A stretch of DNA of 46,705 nucleotides from Staphylococcus ureilyticus (GCF_002902235.1 NZ_PPRL01000048.1:1-46705), one strand, 5' to 3'; counted from the first letter of the stretch, positions 1-8,998 are shown. Made by a program: numbers and translations. The notes: generated by a model from the sequence alone, not told the origin.

Positions 1-284
1 CTCATATCTTATGTGAAATGATTTCAAAAATGAGGAAAGATATTTTTATATGAAAATGTATTATACATAAGTAATTTTTTAACGATTAAAGATAATGAAC
101 AATAGAAAAAGATTACCATAATCAATTGTAGCTATATAAAAACTTTACAATAGTAAAATTTATTTATCTGTTTCTTTTAAAATAATAGATTTAATGAAGA
201 AAGTGTTATATAATATTTTAAAAGCTTATTCATTATATAAAGCCAATACTAACAATGAAAGTAAATCATGAGGAGGCCAAATTT
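1..284. other. AT-rich region upstream of sarV
   Basis: No gene is supported in this stretch. It is very AT-rich and should contain the sarV promoter. Two TATA-like hexamers lie near 209-240, but I cannot pair either with a good -35 box, so no promoter is called. The neighbouring upstream gene is outside the window. Confidence 0.5.
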
Positions 285-632
285 ATGGAAAGTAAAGCAT
301 CATTTTATATTACGTCTGAGAGGGCTTTAAGTCAGTTGAAACATTGGTTGAAGTCAGCTCACCGTTTATCTATCGAAGAGTTTGTAGTTCTGTTTAAGGT
401 TTATGAAGCTAATAAAATTAGCGGAAAAGAATTAAGAGATACCTTACATTTTGAAATGTTATGGGACACTAGTAAAATAGATGTTATTATAAGAAAGATT
501 TACAAAAAAGAATTGATTTCAAAAGTTCGATCAGAAACAGATGAAAGACAAGTGTTCTATTATTACACAGATGATCAGTTAAAAGTAATAGATGATATTA
601 TAACAGAAATCGAAAACATAAAAGTTGCTTAA
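285..632 (+). CDS. sarV: SarA-family transcriptional regulator SarV
   Basis: A 115-residue winged-helix DNA-binding protein of the SarA/MarR superfamily. The central and C-terminal part, with the family-typical segment ending in [12 protein letters not shown] (wing and basic loop), closely matches SarV of S. aureus as I remember it. SarV there controls autolysis and virulence genes and is repressed by SarA and MgrA. I chose the ATG at 285 because AGGAGG at 271-276 sits 8 nt upstream. The in-frame ATG at 255 has no ribosome binding site and would add 10 residues. The gene stands alone and ends at a terminator (689-718). Function is inferred from family and gene order. Confidence 0.88.
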   Translation: MESKASFYITSERALSQLKHWLKSAHRLSIEEFVVLFKVYEANKISGKELRDTLHFEMLWDTSKIDVIIRKIYKKELISKVRSETDERQVFYYYTDDQLKVIDDIITEIENIKVA

Positions 633-688
633 TCATTAAGGTTACAATCAGATGATGATCAATAACAACAATATAAATTTGAAATAAG

Positions 689-718
689 CCAAGTGCTAAA
701 ATAGCATTTGGTTTTTTT
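689..718 (+). terminator. Rho-independent terminator of sarV
   Basis: A 10-bp stem (689-698 with 702-711, one G-U pair), loop AAA, followed by seven T. It lies 57 nt after the sarV stop. Confidence 0.85.
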
Positions 719-835
719 ATGTATTTGAAATATAGAATAAACCTAATTCAGTAATAATTATAATATAAATAAACAAATTTCAATTTTAAATATTGTAAAA
801 TGTAGACGAATTGACGCTTCATCCATAAAGTATGT

Positions 836-867
836 AAAAAAACTGCCAACAATACTTTTGTTGACAG
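836..867 (-). terminator. Terminator of the MarR-MFS operon
   Basis: Read on the minus strand: a 10-bp stem (867-858 with 852-843, one G-U pair) and a run of T complementary to 836-842. It lies about 50 nt beyond the MFS stop codon. Confidence 0.8.
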
Positions 868-916
868 CTAAAACCAATCTTTTTCGGGATATATAGTTTA
901 TTGTTTAATGAAAAGA

Positions 917-2122
917 TTAGATGTTCATGTGTTTTACTTTTCTACCATGAACAAAGTAATAAATAACTCCAGTAATTAAAACCAGTACACCCATAATAGC
1001 GTATAATTGAGCGAATGAAACTGCAGAGGTTACAAATCCTAATATATATGGACCAAAGCCTAGTCCTAAGTCTAAACCAATGAAGTAAGTTGAGGTAGCT
1101 ATTCCATATTTTGCCGGTGGAGATACTTTGATTGCAATTGCTTGCATACAAGAAGAAATATTTCCGTAACCAGCACCAAGGAGTAATCCCGCAAGAATTA
1201 ATAACCAACTATTATTTGTAATACTTAACGTTAAAAAGGTAAGTATTAAAAAGATGAAAGCAGGATAAGCGATGACGTTTTCATTTTTGAGATCCATCAT
1301 TCTACCAGCGATTGGTCTTGTAATGAGTGATGCAATAGCATAAAAAATAAAGAAATAACTAGATATTGTGACTAAATTAATTTCTTGTGCAAAAAATTGT
1401 AAAAATGTCAGAATAGACGAATAAGATAACCCGGCAAGGAGCATAATGATTGCCACAGGTAATGCTTCTTTGGCGATGTAGTTATTAATATTAAATTTTT
1501 TACTTTCAGTAGTTTGAGGTTTTATGATATCACGCGTTGTATCGATATTTAGCTTAATGAAAAATGAAATGATAAAACTAATGATACCGCACATTAAACA
1601 AAGTAAAAATAACAATTGAATTGGGAATGTATTAATAAGTAAAAGGCCAAAAAATGGACCGATTGCAGCGCCGATAACTAAGCTTAAAGAGAATAAGCTA
1701 ATACCTTCACTTTTTCTCTCCTGAGGCGTTGCATATGCAGCAATTGTTCCTGTCGCTGTTGTAGTAACCCCAGTAGCAATACCATTAACTAATCTCGTGA
1801 ACATTAAAATAGCTAAGGCACCTTCTATAAAATAGAACAATTGGGTGATGATTAATAAGATTAAACCAATGATTAAAATCCGTTTAGGACCTATTTTATT
1901 AACGTACTTTCCAGTGATAAATCGTCCGATTAAAGAACCGATAATAAATAATCCGGATACAAGTCCTGCCATACTGTCTGAGGCATGATATTCAGATTTT
2001 GTATAACTTGCTATGATAACGATAAGTAAATACATGCATAAGTAGACTAAAAAATTAGTTATGAAATTAATATTAAAATTCTTTGTCCAAATTGGTGTCT
2101 TCATCGATGCTGATTGATTCAT
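917..2122 (-). CDS. MFS transporter (drug-efflux type)
   Basis: A 401-residue integral membrane protein with about 12 predicted transmembrane segments, the usual length for a 12-TM major facilitator. A motif-A-like loop is visible between TM2 and TM3 (residues about 66-81, GRFITGKYVNKIGPKR, with Asn where Asp is common). The family are proton-coupled exporters or importers of small molecules. GAGGAG lies 8 nt before the ATG, inside the last codons of the upstream MarR gene. The two genes are 1 nt apart and must be one operon. A MarR-type repressor with an MFS pump suggests inducible efflux, but the substrate cannot be read from sequence. Confidence 0.85.
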   Translation of the reverse strand: MNQSASMKTPIWTKNFNINFITNFLVYLCMYLLIVIIASYTKSEYHASDSMAGLVSGLFIIGSLIGRFITGKYVNKIGPKRILIIGLILLIITQLFYFIEGALAILMFTRLVNGIATGVTTTATGTIAAYATPQERKSEGISLFSLSLVIGAAIGPFFGLLLINTFPIQLLFLLCLMCGIISFIISFFIKLNIDTTRDIIKPQTTESKKFNINNYIAKEALPVAIIMLLAGLSYSSILTFLQFFAQEINLVTISSYFFIFYAIASLITRPIAGRMMDLKNENVIAYPAFIFLILTFLTLSITNNSWLLILAGLLLGAGYGNISSCMQAIAIKVSPPAKYGIATSTYFIGLDLGLGFGPYILGFVTSAVSFAQLYAIMGVLVLITGVIYYFVHGRKVKHMNI

Positions 2123-2123
2123 G

Positions 2124-2558
2124 TTAAAACTCCTCTTTCTCTAAAATTTTCGCGTGAATAAGTTGTATTGATTGTGTGATATGCTCCAGTTCTGAATCTG
2201 ACAAACCTGTATTTTTAATGATTTCATCTTGCACTTTATCTACACGAGTACTAATGCTTTTATAAAGATTTTCTCCTTTTTGAGAAAGTGAAAGCCATTT
2301 TTCTCGTTTATCGGTACCTGTTTCTACAGTTAATAAAGATTTTTCAGAAAGCACTTTTAATATTTTTCTTGTGGTCGGTTTTTCAATAGAGCGTCGTTTT
2401 GAAATTTGTACTAAAGTGGTTGGGGCATTATAGGAGATATCTTTTAAAACGAGCCATTGTGCAGGATAGAGATCAAATGATTCAAAGATGGGTTGGAATA
2501 GTTTTGTATATGGTCTATAAATTGCAATGATATTATCAAAGACAAATTTATTTTGCAT
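2124..2558 (-). CDS. MarR-family transcriptional regulator
   Basis: 144 residues, typical MarR length. It has a winged helix-turn-helix with recognition-helix region SIEKPTTRKILKVL (about residues 58-71) and wing segment GTDKREKWLSLS. It is too divergent to be MgrA, SarZ or SarV. Start ATG at 2558 is preceded by CCTCC on the plus strand (GGAGG on its own strand) at 2568-2572, 9 nt away. It heads an operon with the MFS gene. A 17-bp inverted repeat at 2579-2595 lies between its promoter and start codon and is a likely autorepression site. The ligand is unknown. Confidence 0.88.
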   Translation of the reverse strand: MQNKFVFDNIIAIYRPYTKLFQPIFESFDLYPAQWLVLKDISYNAPTTLVQISKRRSIEKPTTRKILKVLSEKSLLTVETGTDKREKWLSLSQKGENLYKSISTRVDKVQDEIIKNTGLSDSELEHITQSIQLIHAKILEKEEF

Positions 2559-2578
2559 GAATGCACACCTCCGAAAAT

Positions 2579-2595
2579 AGTTAGCAAAGCTAACT
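2579..2595 (-). promoter_or_regulatory. Candidate MarR operator (inverted repeat)
   Basis: A perfect 7-bp inverted repeat with 3-nt spacer, AGTTAGC-AAA-GCTAACT, 20 nt upstream of the MarR start and just downstream of its predicted promoter. Position and symmetry fit autoregulation. That role is inferred. Confidence 0.6.
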
Positions 2596-2614
2596 TAATT
2601 TTTAAACAAGTTAT

Positions 2615-2643
2615 ATTTTAGTCTATTATGCCAAGGAAATCAA
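2615..2643 (-). promoter_or_regulatory. Sigma-A promoter of the MarR-MFS operon
   Basis: On the minus strand: -35 TTGATT (2643-2638), 17-nt spacer, -10 TAAAAT (2620-2615). Transcription would start near 2608, upstream of the inverted repeat. Confidence 0.6.
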
Positions 2644-2788
2644 TAGCTATTTTTTAAAATATGATTTTTAATCACTATATAAATATGATTTCACAAAAGT
2701 AAATTAAATCGTAATCATAGGTTATCAGAAGTAAACGCTTAAACAATTTGTTAGAATAAATATAAAGAAAAAGTAGGGGGATCAAGGT

Positions 2789-3550
2789 ATGCAAGATTTA
2801 AAATTAGATCATATCGTTCATTATGTACAACAATTAGATAATTTCAAATTCCCAGGCAATTTATTTACACTATATCAAGGTGGTAAGCATGATCAATTAG
2901 GCACATATAATCGTTTAGCGTACTTAAATAATGCTTACATTGAATTACTGGATATTTATAAACCAGAAAAATTGCAAAAAATTGTCAAAAGTGAAGAAGG
3001 GCGAGTCTCATTTCCTTCAAAAATCGTTCAAGATCAGTATAAACAAGGACTGAAAACAATAGCATTTCAAACGCAAGATATTACCAAACTAAAAGAAAAA
3101 CTTGAAGCACAAAATATAGATGTTATAGGTCCTGTAGAAATGGAAAGGGAAAATACTAAAGGAGAAAAGACTACATGGCGCTTGTTATATATAGCTGATC
3201 CAGATTATAGAGTTAAACCGCCATTTTTTATTCAATGGAATGAAAATATTGAAACAAGAGAAGAAAAGCTAATATCATTACGGCAAAACGCCTTTAGTAT
3301 CAAGGGGATTGAAATTAATAGTACAGAAAGAACACATACGGTTGAAAAATGGCAACAGTGGTTTGGGATGGAAGTCGTGAATGATACAGAAACGTTCACG
3401 ACATTAAAGTTGAAAAACGATGATATTGTATATCGTATATACGATGGTGAGTATTCAGGTTATAAAGCGGTTACTTTGAAAGACGATAATACAACTTCAC
3501 CGTATACTTTAATCATTAGAGGGCTTAAGTACAAAGTTGAAGCGGATTAG
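2789..3550 (+). CDS. VOC-fold (glyoxalase-like) protein
   Basis: 253 residues. The N-terminus (LKLDHIVHYV, then YIELLDIY) is the beta-alpha-beta start of a vicinal-oxygen-chelate domain, with His at residue 8 and Glu near 52 as possible metal ligands. The C-terminal half looks like a second, weaker copy of the fold. It best fits the glyoxalase-like group (PF13468 type) common in Firmicutes. The substrate is unknown. AGGGGG lies upstream at 2775-2780 before the ATG. It is divergent from the MarR operon, and its 3' end overlaps a convergent small membrane gene by 4 nt. Confidence 0.75.
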   Translation: MQDLKLDHIVHYVQQLDNFKFPGNLFTLYQGGKHDQLGTYNRLAYLNNAYIELLDIYKPEKLQKIVKSEEGRVSFPSKIVQDQYKQGLKTIAFQTQDITKLKEKLEAQNIDVIGPVEMERENTKGEKTTWRLLYIADPDYRVKPPFFIQWNENIETREEKLISLRQNAFSIKGIEINSTERTHTVEKWQQWFGMEVVNDTETFTTLKLKNDDIVYRIYDGEYSGYKAVTLKDDNTTSPYTLIIRGLKYKVEAD

Positions 3551-3801
3551 TAAATGTAAACATACATACTATGTGCAATAACGACGATGTGTATCACAGA
3601 AGTAATTAGTGTTAAAATAGTTAAGTAAGTTCCCCATTTATTTTTATTAGATAAAAGTAGTAAATACACTGTTGCTACAAATGTAAAAACAGCGAGAATG
3701 ATTCTTAAACTTAGATATGAAACATTAAACGTTGTACTAAATGTTTGGATTACAAAAATTAAATTGATTAAAAAGAGTAATGACAATATAATGATACGCA
3801 C
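3547..3801 (-). CDS. Small membrane protein, unknown function
   Basis: 84 residues with three predicted transmembrane segments (about 3-22, 30-50 and 57-80) and few charged residues. The start is GTG at 3801, with GAGGTG on its strand about 6 nt upstream. It converges with the VOC gene (4-nt overlap of coding ends) and diverges from femX. I do not recognise a family. The clear ribosome binding site and uninterrupted hydrophobic pattern argue that it is real. Confidence 0.65.
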   Translation of the reverse strand: MRIIILSLLFLINLIFVIQTFSTTFNVSYLSLRIILAVFTFVATVYLLLLSNKNKWGTYLTILTLITSVIHIVVIAHSMYVYIY

Positions 3802-3916
3802 TAGAACACCTCATTTCGTATAATATTATAGCAAATAATAGGAAATGATGTGAAAGAATGTGTGAAGCAATGTATAATAACAAAGTATGTAATGGTAAAA
3901 GGAGATATCAGTTTTT

Positions 3917-5164
3917 ATGGAAAAGATGAATATAACAAATCAAGCTCATGATGCATTTGTTAAAGCGCATCCGCAAGGTGATCTATTACAATTAACAAAA
4001 TGGGCAGAAACAAAGCGATTGACTGGCTGGTACTCAAAGCGTATCGCAGTAGGTGAAGATGGTGAGATTTTAGGAGTGGCCCAGTTATTATTTAAAAAGG
4101 TTCCTAAATTGCCTTATACGCTATGCTATATTTCAAGAGGTTTTGTAACAGATTATAGTAATAAACTCGCATTAGAAACATTACTAGAATACGCAATTCA
4201 GATAGCAAAAGAAGAAAAAGCTTATGCAATAAAAATCGACCCTGATGTTGAAGTAGATAATGGTGCTGATGCACTTACACATCTAAGAGCATTAGGTTTT
4301 AGACATAAAGGGTTTAAAGAAGGACTTTCGAAAGATTATATCCAACCAAGAATGACAATGATAACACAGATTGATAAAAACGATGACGCTTTAATTCAAA
4401 GTTTTGAAAGACGTAATCGTTCAAAAGTTAGATTGGCATTAAAACGTGGTACGAAAGTAGAACGTTCTGATAGAGAAGGTTTGAAAACATTTGCCGAATT
4501 AACGAAAATTACGGGTGAAAGAGATGGCTTTTTAACGAGAGATATTAGCTATTTCCAAAATATATATGATACTTTACATCCCGATGGAGATGCAGAATTA
4601 TTCTTAGTGAAATTAGAGCCTAAACCCGTGCTTAAGGATTTACGCCAAGATTTAGCGCAGTTAGAAAAGGAAAAAGAAAAGCTAGCTGAAAAAAAACAAG
4701 ATAAAAAGACATTAAATAAAATAAACGATGCTGACAATAAAATGAAAAAAACGCAAGAACTTATCAATGAGATGGAAGCTTTAGAAGCTAAGCACCCAGA
4801 AGGATTATATTTATCAGGTGCATTGCTTGTGTTTGCTGGAAATAAATCTTATTATCTGTATGGCGCGTCATCAAATGATTATCGAGACTTCTTGCCAAAT
4901 CATCACATGCAATTTGCAATGATGCAATACGCTCGAGCACATGGTGCAAAAACATATGATTTTGGTGGCACAGATAATGATCCCGATAAGGAATCAGACC
5001 ATTATGGATTGTGGGCATTTAAGAAAGTATGGGGAACTTATTTAAGTGAAAAAATAGGTGAATTTGATTATGTGTTAAACAAACCATTATATCAAGTTAT
5101 TGAAAATGTTAAACCTAAATTGACTAAAGCTAAAATAAAACTTTCACGTAAATTAAAACGTTAG
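3917..5164 (+). CDS. femX: FemX (FmhB), lipid II:glycine glycyltransferase
   Basis: 415 residues of the FemABX family. It transfers the first glycine from Gly-tRNA to the lysine of lipid II at the cytoplasmic membrane face, starting the pentaglycine bridge, and is essential in S. aureus. There are two GNAT-like domains (about 1-150 and 150-400). The second is interrupted by a helical coiled-coil arm (about 239-293, Lys/Glu-rich) as in other Fem proteins. Conserved stretches include LSKDYIQPRMTMIT and YDFGGTDNDPDKESDHYG. The arm is shorter than, and different from, the S. aureus one I remember; the rest is nearly superposable. AAGGAG lies upstream at 3900-3905. A strong terminator follows at 5197-5247. 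Confidence 0.93.
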   Translation: MEKMNITNQAHDAFVKAHPQGDLLQLTKWAETKRLTGWYSKRIAVGEDGEILGVAQLLFKKVPKLPYTLCYISRGFVTDYSNKLALETLLEYAIQIAKEEKAYAIKIDPDVEVDNGADALTHLRALGFRHKGFKEGLSKDYIQPRMTMITQIDKNDDALIQSFERRNRSKVRLALKRGTKVERSDREGLKTFAELTKITGERDGFLTRDISYFQNIYDTLHPDGDAELFLVKLEPKPVLKDLRQDLAQLEKEKEKLAEKKQDKKTLNKINDADNKMKKTQELINEMEALEAKHPEGLYLSGALLVFAGNKSYYLYGASSNDYRDFLPNHHMQFAMMQYARAHGAKTYDFGGTDNDPDKESDHYGLWAFKKVWGTYLSEKIGEFDYVLNKPLYQVIENVKPKLTKAKIKLSRKLKR

Positions 5165-5196
5165 TAGTTTTGTTTGTGATTTTGTAAAAAAGTAGA

Positions 5197-5247
5197 CACG
5201 TTATAAAGTTTTAATATGCAACTTAAACTTTATAACGTGCATTTTTT
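5197..5247 (+). terminator. Terminator after femX
   Basis: A perfect 15-bp stem (5197-5211 with 5225-5239), 13-nt loop, then a T run at 5242-5247. It separates femX from the downstream RND gene. Confidence 0.9.
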
Positions 5248-5333
5248 ATGAATTTAGAAAATACATATATAATTAAGCGTAATGAAATTAAATGAAGTAT
5301 CGCATTAAATTGCTAGTTGAGAGGAGAAAAGAT

Positions 5334-8300
5334 ATGATTAAAAAACTATTACAATTTTCACTTGGAAATAAGTTTGCAATTTTTCTTATGGTATTGCTGG
5401 TCATTTTAGGTGGTGTGTATTCAAGTGCAAAAATGAAACTTGAATTATTACCTGATGTTGAGCCGCCAGTGATTACAGTACAAACAACCATGCCTGGTGC
5501 TACACCAGAAACGGTGAAGGAAGAAATTAGTGATAAAATTGATGACCAAATAAGGTCAATGGCAAGTGTGAAAAATGTTAATGCACAATCTATTCAAAAT
5601 GCTTCTATGGTTTCTGTTGAATATGAAAATGGCACAGATATGGATAAGGCAGAAAACGATTTAAAAAAAGAACTTGATAAAATTAAGTTTGATGATGGTG
5701 TGGAAGACCCCGACTTAACAAGGAATTCAATGAATGCTTTTCCAATTGTGGCTTATTCTTTTACCACAAAGGATAATAATTTAAAAGATACAACAAAAAA
5801 AGTTAACAATCAGTTACTACCTAAACTTCAAACAATCGATGGTGTACAAAATGCACAATTGAATGGACAAACATCTAGAGAAGTTTCAATTAAATTTGAT
5901 CAAGAAAAATTACAAGACAGAGGATTGACTGTAGATAGTGTGGAACAATTCTTAAAGGGTGCCACAAGTGAAACCCCGTTAGGTTTATTCCAGTTCGGTA
6001 AAACTGAAAAGTCAGTAGTGGTTGATGGCCAATTTACTTCAATAGATGCATTGGAAAACCTTGAGATTCCATTATCAGCTTCAAGTATGAGCACTCAAGG
6101 TAACAACGATGAAAATGCAAGTCAAAGTACGAGTGACCAAAGTTCATCACAAGGGGGTAACATGGAAGCAGCAATGCCTACCTCAGATGATCAAGACGGC
6201 GAAAATAGCATGCCTTCTGTTAAACTCAAAGACATTGCCAATATTTCAGTTGGTGATGAACGACAATCTATTTCTAAAACAAATGGCAAAGATGCAGTCA
6301 ATGTACAAGTGACGAAAGCACAAGATGCCAATACTGTTAAAGTAGCAAAAGATACGAAAAAAGAAATTGATGAATTTACCAAAGACAATAAAGATATCAA
6401 AGCTACTAAAGTTATGGATACTGCGAAACCAATAGAAGACTCGCTGTATACAATGATTGAAAAAGCAGCACTCGGTACGATTGTTGCCATAATTGTTATA
6501 TTATTATTTTTAAGAAATATTAGAACAACAGCAATTTCAGTCGTTTCGATACCGATGTCTATATTAATTGCAATGGTTGCATTGAAATTAACAGATGTGT
6601 CGTTAAATATATTGACACTTGGTGCGTTAACAGTTGCGATAGGTCGAGTGATCGATGATTCAATTGTTGTAGTTGAAAATATTTATAGACGTTTATCAGA
6701 TAAAAAAGAAACACTAACTGGTAACAGCCTCATTATTAGTGCGACGAGTGAAGTATTTAAACCGATAATGTCGTCGACAATCGTTACTATTATAGTTTTT
6801 CTACCATTGGCGTTTGTCAATGGTTCAGTAGGTGAGATGTTTAGGCCATTTGCATTAGCGATTGCATTTAGTTTACTAGCTTCTTTACTTGTTTCGATTA
6901 CCATCGTACCTTCTTTAAGTGCTACTTTCTTCAAAAAAGGTGTCAAACAACAGAGAGAAGAAACATTAGGTCTGGTAGGAAGAGGGTATAAGCGTATACT
7001 CCGCTGGTCATTAGCGCACAAATGGATTGTAATGATTTTAAGTACAATCATTTTAATCGCTAGTATCGGTTTAGGGGCCGCTAAACTAGGGACTAGTTTT
7101 ATCTCAACTGGAGAAGATAAATTCATGGCATTAACTTACACTCCTGAACCAGGTGAGACAGAGCAAGGTGTATTAGCACATGCCGAACAAGTACAAAAAT
7201 ACTTGAACACTAAAGATAAGGTGAATACAGTTCAGTACTCTGTAGGTGGAGCAACGCCAACAGATCCTACAGGTAGTTCAAATAGTATGGCTATCATGGT
7301 TGAATATGAGAGTGATACACCTAACTTTGATGAAGAACCAGATAAATTATTAAAACATATCAACAAATATCATCATCCTGGAGATTGGGCAAATCAGGAT
7401 ATGGGTACAGGTGGTAAAAATAATGAATTAGCAATCACTGTTACTGGTCCATCTGTTGATGCTATCAAAGGAACTGTCAATAAAGTCGAAAAAGAAATGA
7501 AACATATTCATGGCATTGCTAATGTTAAGTCTGATTTATCTCAAACATACGAACAATATAATATCAAAGTCGATCAAAATAAAGCTTCCAATTATGGTTT
7601 GTCTGCATCACAATTAGCCATGACATTAAATCAGAATACACCTGAGCAAAGTGTCACAACCGTAAAGGAAAATGGTAAATCGATAGATGTGAAAATTAAA
7701 GAAGATAAAGAAACGGATTGGACAGAAGAAAAACTTAAAAATACTAAAATACAAACAGCTACTGGTCAATCTATTGAATTAAGTGATATCGCAAAATTAG
7801 AAAAAGCAACGACGCCAAACAAAATAGAAACTAAAGCAGGAGACTATACGTCAAAAGTTTCCGGAAAAGTGACAAATGATGATGTTGGCGGGACTTCACA
7901 GAAAGTGTTATCACAGTTAAATAAAATAGATAAGCCGAATAACGTAGACGTCAACATGGGAGGGGCAAATGAAGATATAGGAAATGCAGTAACACAATTA
8001 TCTATGGCGATGTTAGCAGCAATTATTATAGTTTATTTAGTACTTGTGTTAACATTTAAAGGCGCCTTGGCACCTTTCACAATATTATTCTCATTGCCAT
8101 ATACAGTGATAGGTGTAGTGGTTGCATTAGTGGTGACTGGCGAGACAATATCTGTACCTAGCATGATTGGTATGCTTATGCTAATTGGTATTGTTGTAAC
8201 CAATGCAATTGTGTTAATTGATAGAGTGATTAATAAACAACATCAAGGTATGGCAATGCAAGCGGCACTGTTAGAAGCAGGAGGAACGCGTATCCGACCA

Positions 8301-8504
8301 ATACTTATGACAGCATTAGCAACGATTGGTGCGTTGCTGCCAATGTTATTTGGTCAAGACAGTTCTATTATTATTTCAAAAGGTATGGCAGCGACTGTAG
8401 TAGGTGGATTGGTTTCTTCAACCTTATTAACTTTAATTGTTGTACCAGTAATATATGAAATATTATTTACATTAAAGGCAAAAATCTTGAGAAAAAGAAA
8501 GTAA
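5334..8504 (+). CDS. RND-family efflux permease (AcrB/SecDF-like)
   Basis: 1056 residues, typical RND length. There is an N-terminal TM at about 12-32, a large extracytoplasmic loop (about 33-375), a block of TMs (about 376-530), a second large loop (about 575-860) and a final TM block. The TM4 motif GRVIDDSIVVVEN (about 437-449) carries the twin Asp expected for proton relay. A Ser/Gln/Asn-rich linker (about 249-294) interrupts the first loop. The ATG at 5334 follows GAGAGGAG at 5319-5326. An ATG-like start at 5292 would add 14 residues without a site. It is orthologous to S. aureus SA2056, which I recall is reported to interact with peptidoglycan-synthesis enzymes (unchecked). Gram-positives lack the outer-membrane channel, so the true substrate is unclear. 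Confidence 0.88.
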   Translation: MIKKLLQFSLGNKFAIFLMVLLVILGGVYSSAKMKLELLPDVEPPVITVQTTMPGATPETVKEEISDKIDDQIRSMASVKNVNAQSIQNASMVSVEYENGTDMDKAENDLKKELDKIKFDDGVEDPDLTRNSMNAFPIVAYSFTTKDNNLKDTTKKVNNQLLPKLQTIDGVQNAQLNGQTSREVSIKFDQEKLQDRGLTVDSVEQFLKGATSETPLGLFQFGKTEKSVVVDGQFTSIDALENLEIPLSASSMSTQGNNDENASQSTSDQSSSQGGNMEAAMPTSDDQDGENSMPSVKLKDIANISVGDERQSISKTNGKDAVNVQVTKAQDANTVKVAKDTKKEIDEFTKDNKDIKATKVMDTAKPIEDSLYTMIEKAALGTIVAIIVILLFLRNIRTTAISVVSIPMSILIAMVALKLTDVSLNILTLGALTVAIGRVIDDSIVVVENIYRRLSDKKETLTGNSLIISATSEVFKPIMSSTIVTIIVFLPLAFVNGSVGEMFRPFALAIAFSLLASLLVSITIVPSLSATFFKKGVKQQREETLGLVGRGYKRILRWSLAHKWIVMILSTIILIASIGLGAAKLGTSFISTGEDKFMALTYTPEPGETEQGVLAHAEQVQKYLNTKDKVNTVQYSVGGATPTDPTGSSNSMAIMVEYESDTPNFDEEPDKLLKHINKYHHPGDWANQDMGTGGKNNELAITVTGPSVDAIKGTVNKVEKEMKHIHGIANVKSDLSQTYEQYNIKVDQNKASNYGLSASQLAMTLNQNTPEQSVTTVKENGKSIDVKIKEDKETDWTEEKLKNTKIQTATGQSIELSDIAKLEKATTPNKIETKAGDYTSKVSGKVTNDDVGGTSQKVLSQLNKIDKPNNVDVNMGGANEDIGNAVTQLSMAMLAAIIIVYLVLVLTFKGALAPFTILFSLPYTVIGVVVALVVTGETISVPSMIGMLMLIGIVVTNAIVLIDRVINKQHQGMAMQAALLEAGGTRIRPILMTALATIGALLPMLFGQDSSIIISKGMAATVVGGLVSSTLLTLIVVPVIYEILFTLKAKILRKRK

Positions 8505-8590
8505 AATAAAATGCAGACATATGAGATGACATGCTTTTTGTAGATTTTGTATGTCCGTACTTATATATATGAGCACATGTTTGAATATAT

Positions 8591-8643
8591 AAAATCAACC
8601 CCGATAAGTTTCTTTTAATCAGAAAACTTGTCGGGGCTGATTT
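8591..8643. terminator. Bidirectional terminator between RND gene and small membrane gene
   Basis: A long imperfect palindrome. The core stem is 8599-8611 with 8624-8636 (one G-T pair), extended by AAATCA/TGATTT flanks after an A-C mismatch. It lies between convergent genes. T-rich flanks exist on both strands but are short. Confidence 0.7.
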
Positions 8644-8680
8644 ATATGTGTGACGTTACAGTATTTTAAAATAGTGGTTT

Positions 8681-8998
8681 TTAATATAAAACTAAAGTCA
8701 AAATAACATAAATTACAAATAAGATAACGCTCATTATATTTAAAATTTGAACGGCTTTTTGGTCTTTTTTGCCGTTTTTGAAAGCTGTAATTTCTACATT
8801 ACCTATGATAAGCAGTAGTACAATAAAGACCCACCAATTGATTGCTGGGAACGATAATGTTGTAATAGCTACCACGAATAATAAAAGTAAAGACATAATA
8901 ATACGTAAAATACGCGTTATAATGGTGTTCATTTTAAATATACTTATGTAACTTACGATTAAATATAACACTGGCAAAAATATAAGATACAGTTGCAT
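8681..8998 (-). CDS. Small integral membrane protein, unknown function
   Basis: 105 residues with four predicted transmembrane segments (about 3-21, 27-47, 51-68 and 84-104). A short basic loop, KNGKKDQK, lies between the third and fourth. The ATG at 8998 has AAAGGATG on its strand about 8 nt upstream. It converges with the RND gene and may share a transcript with the 58-codon gene upstream (63-nt gap). No family is recognised. Confidence 0.65.
   Translation of the reverse strand: MQLYLIFLPVLYLIVSYISIFKMNTIITRILRIIMSLLLLFVVAITTLSFPAINWWVFIVLLLIIGNVEITAFKNGKKDQKAVQILNIMSVILFVIYVILTLVLY

Noticed and set aside
255-284. Upstream ATG for sarV
   Set aside because: There is no ribosome binding site; the AGGAGG at 271-276 clearly serves the ATG at 285 and would lie inside the coding region.
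942-1208. 88-codon ORF in another frame of the MFS gene
   Set aside because: It lies wholly inside the transporter gene on the same strand, with no ribosome binding site, and its product looks like a frame-shifted reading.
6683-7126. 147-codon ORF antisense to the RND gene
   Set aside because: It is a shadow of the real frame and has no Shine-Dalgarno or recognisable domain.
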